A stretch of 14,232 nt of DNA from JBCCCJ01 sp039029315 (lineage in GTDB: Bacteria; Bacteroidota; Bacteroidia; J057): assembly GCA_039029315.1 (NCBI GenBank), contig JBCCGK010000176.1:1-14232 (forward strand). The letters run 5' to 3'. Positions 6,593-14,142 of the stretch are shown piece after piece (within the stretch, counting starts at the first letter, position 1; each line of letters starts with the position of its first letter). Position numbers and translations under genes: made by a program. Under the pieces are notes generated by a model that saw only the letters and a program-made list of their open reading frames with translations, did not search any database and was not told the DNA's origin.

Positions 6593-8347
6593 CTAGCCTG
6601 GACGCTTGCTGTGACAGCCGATGACTTTGTAGACACCTCCATTTCCTTTGGTCATCAAATATAATTCCCCTTCCTGATCTGTTCCGAGGCGAAGATCGAC
6701 ACGTCTGGTATCTGTGATAGTAGCCATATCTGTCAGCTGACCATTCAAAGAAACATTCAGCCGATAGATGGGAGCTTGTTGACCGCTGATAATATCGGAA
6801 ACTTCTGTATAAAACAGGGTTCCAAGAGAGATATCCCCAAAAATATATTTGCCTTTCAGTTGGGGAATATTGGTCCCCGCATAGACAAATCCACCTGAAA
6901 CAGCGCTGCCTTCATCATGATCATACTGAATGACCGGATACGTATAGCCAGTATCTGATGCTGGAAGTGGGTAGACCAACTCCGGATTGGCATTTGCATC
7001 ATACAAGAAGGTCCCTTCCCGATAAGGCCATCCATAATCTGCCCCGGCTATGCCAAGGTTCACTTCTTCCACACTGTGCTGGCCGATATTGGTGATCAAC
7101 ATGATTCCTGATCCTGTTTCATCCCAGCTGATACGATGAGGATTACGGAATCCATGGACCCAGATTTCCCCAAGGGCGCTTGATTCGTTGACGAAAGGAT
7201 TATCAATGGGAATCCCATAGTTTCCATTGTTGCTATCGTTTCCGGCAGGATCAATTCGAATGACACTGCCCCAAATAGTTGCTGTGCTGTTGGACAAAAA
7301 AGAATAATTCCGCAAAACGGACCCACCATCTCCTATTCCCAGATATAACATGCCATATTCCTTCTCCCCTGCTTTTGCCAGAGGATTGAAGGTGAGTTCC
7401 TGAAAACCATGTCCAGCACTGACCATATCAGCTCGTAATAGTTCTCGACGACTACCAGAAAATACAGGCGCATTGGGATCTGAGATCTTCCATTCGGATA
7501 GCACAGCTTGTACCGTAATGAGGACGCTATCCGGAATAGGAAAATCTGCAGTTGCTGAACCTGGCGCTTCATTGTGGGTCGTATAGAATAGCCCATTTTT
7601 TTCAAAATCCGGATGAAAGGCCCAACTGCCAAAACCGGTTCCTTTGCCGGGATTGTCAATAAAATCAGGCAGATGTTCAGGTAAATCGAGATAAATAGAA
7701 AGGCTTCGGTCGGGATGGATTTCGTAGAGTTTTCCGCGCAAATCATGCAGGAATGTTCGGCTACTAGACATGGGGGCCATTTTATTGATCCGGGTGAAGG
7801 GAGGAACCTCCGAACTCCTTGGGACAATCAGGTAGGCTTCCAAAACCAGTGTCAATAGGGAGATGGGAATCTTTTCTTCTATTGGATTGATCAGGCCGCC
7901 TGTACGATTATTTTTGTTTCGCTTTTCTCCCTCAGAGAACTTGTGGATAAAGGCCAGAATATGTTCCAATTCTTCCCCCTGAATCATGGGGAAAGGCGGC
8001 ATATATTGCTTATACTTCTCAAAGAGGGCGACAGCCCTTTCATCTCCACTTTCAATTACGGCCACAGGATTCTGGATGAAGTTCATCAACCATTCTTTGT
8101 CTACCTCAGTAGTTACTCCTGACAGATTTGGGCCAATTCCGTTTTCAGAGAAGTTGTGACAGCTCGCACAATACTGATTGAATAATTGCATACCATGCTG
8201 GAGGGGCATCTCGCCGCCTGCGTATTGATTTTTTTTGTTGGCCATTTCCTGCTGCTCTTCTTGTTGGGTCTCTATTGCACAACCAAACAGACAAGCCATA
8301 AGCACTGTACACCACATCACTAGCAGGAAATCAGCATGTTGTCTCAT
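6593..8347 (-). CDS. Lipoprotein cytochrome c / PQQ-type sugar dehydrogenase fusion
   Basis: This 584-residue exported protein has a signal peptide with lipobox FGC (Cys23) and then a Glu/Gln-rich linker. A c-type cytochrome domain follows (about 45-140), with CASCH at 60-64 and a likely distal ligand Met116 in YMPPFP. The remainder (about 185-578) is a glucose/sorbosone dehydrogenase beta-propeller: WAFHPDF (His245, catalytic-base position), LYLGIGDGG, GFRNPHR (Arg401-Asn402), NLGIAGADYGWPYREG and a final RRVDLRLGTD. The family oxidises sugar C1 to a lactone using PQQ and hands electrons to cytochrome c; here acceptor and catalyst are one chain. Actual PQQ use and substrate are inferred. It is the only gene transcribed leftwards, convergent with sulfatase 2 and divergent from sulfatase 3. 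Confidence 0.88.
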   Translation of the reverse strand: MRQHADFLLVMWCTVLMACLFGCAIETQQEEQQEMANKKNQYAGGEMPLQHGMQLFNQYCASCHNFSENGIGPNLSGVTTEVDKEWLMNFIQNPVAVIESGDERAVALFEKYKQYMPPFPMIQGEELEHILAFIHKFSEGEKRNKNNRTGGLINPIEEKIPISLLTLVLEAYLIVPRSSEVPPFTRINKMAPMSSSRTFLHDLRGKLYEIHPDRSLSIYLDLPEHLPDFIDNPGKGTGFGSWAFHPDFEKNGLFYTTHNEAPGSATADFPIPDSVLITVQAVLSEWKISDPNAPVFSGSRRELLRADMVSAGHGFQELTFNPLAKAGEKEYGMLYLGIGDGGSVLRNYSFLSNSTATIWGSVIRIDPAGNDSNNGNYGIPIDNPFVNESSALGEIWVHGFRNPHRISWDETGSGIMLITNIGQHSVEEVNLGIAGADYGWPYREGTFLYDANANPELVYPLPASDTGYTYPVIQYDHDEGSAVSGGFVYAGTNIPQLKGKYIFGDISLGTLFYTEVSDIISGQQAPIYRLNVSLNGQLTDMATITDTRRVDLRLGTDQEGELYLMTKGNGGVYKVIGCHSKRPG

Positions 8348-8643
8348 ATGTCAAGCCTTTGGAGAATATTGTTGTTTGAAAAGCCAAGGAGGATACACTT
8401 CTGTAGACATGGACAAGCTAAGATAATATACTCAATCCAGTTTGGCGGGCCAATCGAGATTTTTCTGACGCTGAGATGGTGCAAAATGAAGATCCCGTAA
8501 TTAAAGGGATCAGCAAAGGGGTAAAGGTATTTTTTGACTGTTCCTAAGTAGGGCAATCGGGCGCGCTGACTCTATTCCAATGGTTGCGGACTTGTTTGTA
8601 AACATAGATCCTTGCTTCTTGTTCTTGCAAGACTCAAAACAGA
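8348..8643. promoter_or_regulatory. Divergent intergenic region between the dehydrogenase and sulfatase 3
   Basis: About 296 bp without a supportable gene must hold the promoters of both flanking genes. Two dyads are visible. GATCCC (8491-8496) is mirrored by GGGATC (8506-8511) across 9 bases. TGTTTGTAAACA (8593-8604) is a near-perfect 12-bp palindrome ending about 40 bp before the sulfatase 3 start. Either could be a repressor or activator site. I see no clear Bacteroidota promoter consensus. Confidence 0.35.
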
Positions 8644-10068
8644 ATGATGATTTATTATTTATCCCACTTCCCATTCTCCCTCTCTCTGGCATTGGCGATT
8701 TTCTGTCTTCCTGCTTGTCGTCCTACAGCCTCCTCTTCTCATGCGAAGCACGCATCTTCTCCCAATATTATTTTCATTATGTCTGATGATCAGGGCCAAT
8801 ACGATCTGGGGAGTTATGGTGGGCCGCATATCCGTACCCCTTTTCTAGATCAAATGGCAGCGGAAGGTATGCGATTCACCCAGGCATATGCAGGAAGTCC
8901 AGTCTGTGCACCCACGCGATGCTCCCTGATGACTGGCAAACACAGTGGACACATCACCAGAAGGGACAATCGTGCCAGCCATCAGCCTGATTTGGCATTT
9001 CGGCAGCGAAAACTGGTGCCCCTGAATGCTGAAGATTATACCATGGCCGAAATGCTCAAGGAAGCAGGCTATGCAACAGGTGGATTTGGCAAATGGGGCT
9101 TGGGAAATCCGGGAACTACGGGGACCCCCTATACACAGGGATTCGATCTGTTCTATGGCTATCTCGATCAGGTCCATGCCCATAGCTATTATACTGATTT
9201 TCTGATGCGGAATGCAGATACCATCCCCATCCCCGAAAATGCAAATGGTCAGCGAGAAGTCTATTCGCATGATCTTATCGCAGAAGAGGCTTTGAGGTTC
9301 ATCCGGGATCATCAATCAGAGCCTTTTTTCCTCTATTTGCCTTATACCCCGCCTCATGGCAAATATGAAGTCCCGGACAATAGTGCTTATGCGGATCAAC
9401 AGTGGCCAGAACGTGTCAAAAATTATGCAGCGATGATCACACGAATGGATCGGGATATTGGTCGGATGTTTGCCCTGCTGAAAGAACTTGGACTCGATGA
9501 GAATACCATTGTCTTTTTTACCTCGGATCATGGTCCCAATCCCCCTTTTGTCAAAAGCATTCAAAGCAATCACCCCTTTCGTGGAATCAAGCGGCAAGTG
9601 TTGGAAGGCGGACTTCGTGTGCCCATGATTGTGCGTTGGCCAGGGAAGATTCAGGCTGGGACTGTCAGCGATTTTGTCTGGGCATTTTGGGATGTCATGC
9701 CAACCTTTGCTGATCTGGCTGGAATCAGGAAGGAGTTGGATACTGATGGACTGTCAGTTCTTCCTACTTTGTTGGGAAAACAACAGGAGCCGCATCAGCA
9801 TCTGTATTGGGAATTTTACAACCCTTTTCAGCAGGCTGTGCGCATGGGACAATGGAAAGGCATCCGTCTTGGAACAGAAGAAGACATTCGCCTATTCGAT
9901 TTGCATGCAGATATTCGGGAAGAAATAGATGTGGCCTCCAAACATCCAGAGATTGTAACTCAAATTGAAACGATTATGGCGCAAGAGCATGTTGAGAGTC
10001 CATATTGGCCAACAAAAACTACAACCACATCCGATCATGAAGCTATGATATTTGGAGATTCTCGCTGA
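8644..10068 (+). CDS. Lipoprotein sulfatase (type I, formylglycine), sulfatase 3
   Basis: This 474-residue sulfatase has a signal peptide and lipobox LPAC (Cys25). Metal-site residues are Asp48-Asp49 (MSDDQG) and Asp295-His296 (TSDHGP). The formylglycine motif is CAPTR at 88-92 with Cys88. GKWGLG (Lys150) and FRGIK (Lys316) fit the active site. Thr in place of Ser in the CxPxR motif and DH in place of DN are known variants in the arylsulfatase A-like group, so activity is expected. The likely native end is near residue 455, and the last 20 or so residues are low-complexity (TTTT). The stop codon abuts a partial copy of the 160-bp miniature element, so the tail may have been reshaped by an insertion and deletion. 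ATGs at 8644 and 8647 are both possible starts. Confidence 0.92.
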   Translation: MMIYYLSHFPFSLSLALAIFCLPACRPTASSSHAKHASSPNIIFIMSDDQGQYDLGSYGGPHIRTPFLDQMAAEGMRFTQAYAGSPVCAPTRCSLMTGKHSGHITRRDNRASHQPDLAFRQRKLVPLNAEDYTMAEMLKEAGYATGGFGKWGLGNPGTTGTPYTQGFDLFYGYLDQVHAHSYYTDFLMRNADTIPIPENANGQREVYSHDLIAEEALRFIRDHQSEPFFLYLPYTPPHGKYEVPDNSAYADQQWPERVKNYAAMITRMDRDIGRMFALLKELGLDENTIVFFTSDHGPNPPFVKSIQSNHPFRGIKRQVLEGGLRVPMIVRWPGKIQAGTVSDFVWAFWDVMPTFADLAGIRKELDTDGLSVLPTLLGKQQEPHQHLYWEFYNPFQQAVRMGQWKGIRLGTEEDIRLFDLHADIREEIDVASKHPEIVTQIETIMAQEHVESPYWPTKTTTTSDHEAMIFGDSR

Positions 10069-10121
10069 ATGAGGAAAAAAGACGCATACAAAAAATAAGT
10101 GACAGATTTCAAAACAGTCTC
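10067..10121. mobile_element. Inverted half-copy of the 160-bp miniature element
   Basis: These 55 bp are the reverse complement of 6381-6435 with 3 differences (52 of 55 identical), all within the segment just inside the terminal AAACAGTCTC. The outer end is intact and is followed by TAA (10122-10124), again a TNA-type site. The other half of the element, including the central palindrome, is missing. The break falls inside the sulfatase 3 stop codon, since the repeat begins at its second base. Confidence 0.8.
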
Positions 10122-10124
10122 TAA

Positions 10125-10170
10125 GCTTTCATTTCAATTGTAATGGATACTGACAATTGCGATTGAAAGC
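10125..10170. promoter_or_regulatory. Imperfect hairpin with twin CAATTG sites upstream of dctP
   Basis: Arms 10125-10141 and 10153-10170 pair along about 17 positions with two mismatches and one bulge around an 11-base loop. Each arm contains the palindrome CAATTG (10135-10140 and 10154-10159). It lies about 125 bp upstream of the transporter operon and directly beside the partial mobile element. No T run follows, so a terminator is unlikely. An operator or RNA structure controlling the TRAP operon is possible. Confidence 0.4.
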
Positions 10171-10295
10171 CGTGCCTCCTTTACATGAATTGTTCCCGCC
10201 ACTTATTGATAGATAAGCCTTTCACAGCTTTGCACATAGGAAGCTTGTCATTTTTTGAGTAAGATTGACTATTCATCTCAGATTGAGAAGCCGTC

Positions 10296-11309
10296 ATGCA
10301 AAAAATGATCTATCGTTTTTATCTCCTACTCATTAGCGCCGTCATGTGGGGCTTGCCGGGATGTGGGCCTGCTGCCTCACATCAAGGAGAGAAGGAAGCA
10401 CAGAAAATTATTTTTGCCATCAGCGCCAGCCAAGGGTCCCTTCAATACCAAACCGCTGAAGAGTTCACGCGTCGAGTGAATGAACAATTGCCTCCGGGCT
10501 ATCAAATCGTGTTTTATGGCTCTGCACAATTGGGCAAAGACAAGGACTTGATGCAAAAACTGAAACTGGGCACCGTGCATTTGTCCCTTCCATCTTCCAT
10601 CATGTCGACCTATGCACCTGAATTTGGCTTGTTTGAAATGCCCTTTTTGATCCGGGACAGGACACACTTACAGCAGATCGAACAACAGATCTTTTGGCCT
10701 GAGATGGCTGCCAGCATGGAGCCAAAAGGCTACAAAGTCATCGGATTGTGGGAAAATGGATTTCGGCATATCACCAATAACCAGCGGCCAATCCTTCATC
10801 CTACGGACCTGAAAGGCATCAAATTGCGGACCCCAAGAAGCAATTGGCGAGTGGATATGTTCCGAGTGTGGGGAGGCAATCCAACTCCTATGGCATTTTC
10901 CGAAGTGTTTGTGGCCCTTCAAACGGGTGTGATCGATGGACAAGAGAATCCCCTGACCAATATCTATGCAGAAAAACTGCATGAAGTCCAGGCATACCTC
11001 AGCCTGAGTGCGCATGTCTACATGCCCTCCTATCTCACGGTTGGGCTGAGAAAATGGAACACATTGCCTGCCGAGGTTCAGAATATCCTCTTTCATGCGG
11101 CCCAGGAAATCAAGCCCTGGATATACCAGACGGCTGAGAGGCAGGAAAAAGAACTTATCGACATGTTGCAGGAAAAGGGCATGAAGGTCAATGCAATTGA
11201 GCGAGATGCCTTTGAGGAGGCAAGTGAAACCTTATACCAATCTTTTGGAGAAAGTGTAGCAGCAGGACAAACATGGATTCAAGCATGCAAGATGACAAGC
11301 GCACCATAG
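10296..11309 (+). CDS. dctP: TRAP transporter substrate-binding lipoprotein (DctP family)
   Basis: This 337-residue periplasmic binding protein captures an organic acid and delivers it to the DctQ/DctM permease. The signal peptide ends at a lipobox (LPGC, Cys23), so it is anchored to a membrane instead of freely soluble. Family hallmarks are FYGSAQLGKDKDLMQ (about 73-87), LWENGFRHITN, LKGIKLRTP (Arg178, the carboxylate-binding Arg position), PMAFSEVFVALQTG and VIDGQENP (about 212-219). The WENGFRH/LKGIKLR signature is common among TRAP binding proteins for uronates and other sugar acids; a specific ligand cannot be assigned. It begins a plus-strand operon and its 3' end overlaps dctQ by 37 bp. 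Confidence 0.92.
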   Translation: MQKMIYRFYLLLISAVMWGLPGCGPAASHQGEKEAQKIIFAISASQGSLQYQTAEEFTRRVNEQLPPGYQIVFYGSAQLGKDKDLMQKLKLGTVHLSLPSSIMSTYAPEFGLFEMPFLIRDRTHLQQIEQQIFWPEMAASMEPKGYKVIGLWENGFRHITNNQRPILHPTDLKGIKLRTPRSNWRVDMFRVWGGNPTPMAFSEVFVALQTGVIDGQENPLTNIYAEKLHEVQAYLSLSAHVYMPSYLTVGLRKWNTLPAEVQNILFHAAQEIKPWIYQTAERQEKELIDMLQEKGMKVNAIERDAFEEASETLYQSFGESVAAGQTWIQACKMTSAP

Positions 11310-11773
11310 GCCGTTTGAGGAATGGCCTGGAGAAAATACTGATGGGGATTTCGGCAAGTTTATTGATTGGCCTGGTCCTTATCGTCTTGCTGGCTGTGGT
11401 GTATCGCAAGCTCGGCCACTCTCTGATCTGGTATGATGAACTGGCCTCTCTTCTGCTGGTGTGGTTGACCTATATTGGCAGTGCAGCCGCAGCCAGCCAA
11501 AGGTCCCATTTGGGATTCGATGGTTTTGTCAAGAAGCTTCCTGCTCTGCCTCACAGGATCATCTTTTTTGTTGGAGAAGCCCTTATCATTGGATTTTTTG
11601 TCCTCATAGCCATTTATGGAATTCGGGTTCAGGTGGCCCTTCAGGGAGAACATCTGATCAGCCTTCCCTGGTTTCCCTTGACTGTCAGTCAGGCCATCAT
11701 TCCAGTCGCGGCGATCTTATTCATTCTGTCGGAAATCCTAAGCATTCCACAGGCAATCCGCCAAGCCTCATGA
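11273..11773 (+). CDS. dctQ: TRAP transporter small permease (DctQ family)
   Basis: This 166-residue protein has four membrane segments, near residues 23-45, 54-72, 92-115 and 133-155. The family segment WYDELASLLLVWLTYIGSAAA (about 53-73) matches the DctQ hallmark in which (D/E)E is followed by a membrane helix. Its role is the small membrane subunit that partners with DctM. The ATG at 11273 lies inside the end of dctP (37-bp overlap), and one at 11285 would shorten the overlap. Starting at residue 24 would remove the helix normally preceding the first membrane segment. The stop overlaps the dctM start (ATGA). Confidence 0.9.
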   Translation: MDSSMQDDKRTIGRLRNGLEKILMGISASLLIGLVLIVLLAVVYRKLGHSLIWYDELASLLLVWLTYIGSAAAASQRSHLGFDGFVKKLPALPHRIIFFVGEALIIGFFVLIAIYGIRVQVALQGEHLISLPWFPLTVSQAIIPVAAILFILSEILSIPQAIRQAS

Positions 11774-13053
11774 CCTTGCTACTCATCCTAATAGCTTTAT
11801 TGGTCCTGATTGTCCTGGACATCCCGATCGCCATCGCCATTGGCATGGTTGCAATCGCTGGTATTTTGAGTAGCCAAGGGTTGGATGGACTGTTCAATGC
11901 CCCTCTCGCTTTATATGAAGGCGCTAGCAGTTTTCCGCTGTTGGCCATCCCACTCTTTGTCTTTGCAGGAAATCTGATGAATGCTTCCAGCATTTCCCGA
12001 AGATTGATCGATCTGGCCAATGCTATCCTTGGATTTATCAGAGGAGGACTCGCAATGGTCAATATTGGAGTATCTCTCTTTTTTGCAGAAATATCTGGTT
12101 CCGCTGTAGCCGATGTTGCAGCGATTGGCTCTGTCCTGATCCCTGCGATGAAAGAGAAACACTACAAACCATCTTTTGCCGCGGCGATCACCTCCTCTTC
12201 TGCTTCCCTGGCGATCATTATTCCTCCTTCTATCCCGATGATCTTGTACGCGACTCTGGCAGATGTATCTGTGGTCAAATTATTTGTTGCTGGTATTCTG
12301 CCGGGAGTGATAGGAGGTGTCGCCATGATGGGATTGGCCTATTATTTTGCCCGAAAATATAATCTGCCGCGGGAAGCCGCCTTTCGGTTATCACGGGTAA
12401 AGATTGCACTTCGGGAAGCTGCCTGGACCCTCATTCTTCCCTTTGTCATCCTAGGAGGCATTTTTGGAGGATTTGTTACGGCCACAGAGGGAGCAGGTCT
12501 GGCAGTAGCAGCAGCCTTATTCATCTCTGGCGTGATCTATAGGGAATTGAACCAGGAAACACTCTGGCGAGCCATTCACATGAGTGTCACTCAGACGGCC
12601 ATTGTGATGTTGCTCGTCGCTACCTCTGCCTTATTGGGCCTGTACCTGACAGAAGCGCAACTGCCTCAACAATTGGCAGACTCCATTTTGACACTTACCC
12701 ACAACAGATATGCGGTTCTCTTGCTCTTGAATCTTTTGTTGTTGGGATTGGGTATGCTACTTCATGGTGCCGCAGCCATTATTCTGGTGGTACCCATGCT
12801 CATGCCCCTTATTCATGAAGTGGGCATCGATCCGCTTCATTTCGGGATCGTATTGACCCTGAATCTGGCCATTGGTCAACAGACGCCCCCGGTTGCAAGT
12901 GTGTTGATCACAGCTTGTTCCATCGCCAAAGTAGATATCTGGGAAACAACCCGTGCCAATGTCCCATTTATCTGCCTGCTGCTCGCTTTGTTGATTTTGG
13001 TTACCTATTTTCCCATGATCCCACTCGCTCTGGTTTACCTATTTTATGGTTAA
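11770..13053 (+). CDS. dctM: TRAP transporter large permease (DctM family)
   Basis: This 427-residue, very hydrophobic protein has about 12 membrane segments and is the ion-coupled translocation subunit of the TRAP transporter. Characteristic stretches are LLAIPLFVFAGNLMN (about 58-72), FFAEISGSAVADVAAIGS, SSASLAIIIPPSIPMILYA, the second-half GGFVTATEGAGLAV, and near the end IGQQTPPVASVL. The frame stays open further upstream to 11461, but that sequence is dctQ read out of frame. The ATG at 11770 overlaps the dctQ stop and gives the normal family length. The pdxA-like gene starts 30 bp downstream. Confidence 0.93.
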   Translation: MTLLLILIALLVLIVLDIPIAIAIGMVAIAGILSSQGLDGLFNAPLALYEGASSFPLLAIPLFVFAGNLMNASSISRRLIDLANAILGFIRGGLAMVNIGVSLFFAEISGSAVADVAAIGSVLIPAMKEKHYKPSFAAAITSSSASLAIIIPPSIPMILYATLADVSVVKLFVAGILPGVIGGVAMMGLAYYFARKYNLPREAAFRLSRVKIALREAAWTLILPFVILGGIFGGFVTATEGAGLAVAAALFISGVIYRELNQETLWRAIHMSVTQTAIVMLLVATSALLGLYLTEAQLPQQLADSILTLTHNRYAVLLLLNLLLLGLGMLLHGAAAIILVVPMLMPLIHEVGIDPLHFGIVLTLNLAIGQQTPPVASVLITACSIAKVDIWETTRANVPFICLLLALLILVTYFPMIPLALVYLFYG

Positions 13054-13083
13054 ATTCTTCATTCACCAATCATCCTTTCTTCT

Positions 13084-14100
13084 ATGTCAACACCTACCAT
13101 CGGTCTGCTGTCTGGGGATGCAACAGGCATCGGCCCGGAAGTCATTGCAAAACTATTCTCTCAGCCAGATGTTCTCAATCTAGCTAAAGTCGTCCTGATT
13201 GGTGATGAGCGAGTGTTCCAGGAAGGATGCAGGATTGCCAAATGCCCTTTTGCTTATACAAGAATTACAGATCCGTCCGAGATTGACTCACTAGATCAGC
13301 CCCTTCTTTTGCTAGACCGACAGCACATCGATCCTGCTGAAACTAGCTTAGGAAAGGTGAATGCCCATGTGGGAAAAATGGTGCTGGAAGATTTCAAATT
13401 GGCGATGGATCTGACTTCCAACCGCCAGCTTCATGCTCTTTGTTTTGCGCCGCTCAACAAGCAAGCCTTGCGTGCAGGAGGGAATCCTTTTGAGGATGAG
13501 TTGCATTTTTTTGCGAATCATCTGGGGGTTACGGATTTCTTTTGTGAGATCAATGTCATGGACGATATCTGGACCACAAGAGCAACTTCCCATGTTGCAC
13601 TTCGAGACATTTTTGATTTGCTGACGAGAGATCGCATCTATCAGGCGATTTATATGGCTGACCATGCAATGAAACAAGCTGGACACCATCAAGCGGACAT
13701 TCTGGTTTCTGCTCTCAATCCACATGGAGGAGAAAATGGATTATTCGGAGATGAAGAATCCACCCTTATCCTTCCTGCGATCCAACAGGCTCAGAAAGCC
13801 GGAATTCGAGCAAGCGGCCCGTTTCCCGCAGATACCATTTTTCTCAAAATTCAGGCTAAATCAGGGGTAGGAGTTGTGAGCATGTATCACGATCAGGGAC
13901 AGGTGGCGCTGAAATTGATGGGCTTCAAACGCGGAGTCACTGTGCAGGGAGGCTTGCCCATTCCAATTACTACTCCAGCACATGGGACAGCTTTTGATAT
14001 TGTCGGGAAGGGGATCGCAGATGCTCAAGGTATGCGATTGGCCTTTGATCTTGCAGTCAAAATGGGAAAAAAACGTATGGGATTCTCTGGGCATAAGTAA
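13084..14100 (+). CDS. PdxA-family NAD-dependent dehydrogenase, probably a sugar-acid catabolic paralogue
   Basis: This 338-residue cytosolic enzyme has the PdxA start GLLSGDATGIGPEV. The three metal-ligand histidines sit where expected: His170 (ATSH), His214 (LNPH) and His269 (YHDQGQ), parallel to His166, His211 and His266 of E. coli PdxA. TPAHGTAFDI near 297-306 is typical. The substrate loop differs: the GHTE motif of biosynthetic PdxA is replaced by DELH (138-141), and the GEGGH motif after LNPH reads GENGL. PdxA catalyses oxidation and decarboxylation of 4-phosphohydroxythreonine for vitamin B6. PdxA2 relatives do the equivalent on 4-phospho-D-threonate or erythronate. Position 30 bp after a TRAP operon favours the catabolic role. 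The partner kinase (DUF1537 type) is not in the window. A role in B6 synthesis is not excluded. Confidence 0.85.
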   Translation: MSTPTIGLLSGDATGIGPEVIAKLFSQPDVLNLAKVVLIGDERVFQEGCRIAKCPFAYTRITDPSEIDSLDQPLLLLDRQHIDPAETSLGKVNAHVGKMVLEDFKLAMDLTSNRQLHALCFAPLNKQALRAGGNPFEDELHFFANHLGVTDFFCEINVMDDIWTTRATSHVALRDIFDLLTRDRIYQAIYMADHAMKQAGHHQADILVSALNPHGGENGLFGDEESTLILPAIQQAQKAGIRASGPFPADTIFLKIQAKSGVGVVSMYHDQGQVALKLMGFKRGVTVQGGLPIPITTPAHGTAFDIVGKGIADAQGMRLAFDLAVKMGKKRMGFSGHK

Positions 14101-14142
14101 GTGGACATATGTATATTTGGGAATCATCTTCCACCCTCTCAC

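Noticed and set aside
8344..8556. Possible 70-residue minus-strand protein upstream of the dehydrogenase
   Set aside because: There is no recognisable domain, it overlaps the dehydrogenase start and it occupies the divergent promoter region.
6381..10124. Composite transposon moved as one unit by the two element copies
   Set aside because: The outer flanking trinucleotides differ (TGA on the left, TAA on the right), and the left copy has its own TGA on both sides, which indicates independent insertion of a single small element.
11461..11769. N-terminal extension of dctM
   Set aside because: This is dctQ read in another frame. DctM homology starts at the ATG at 11770.
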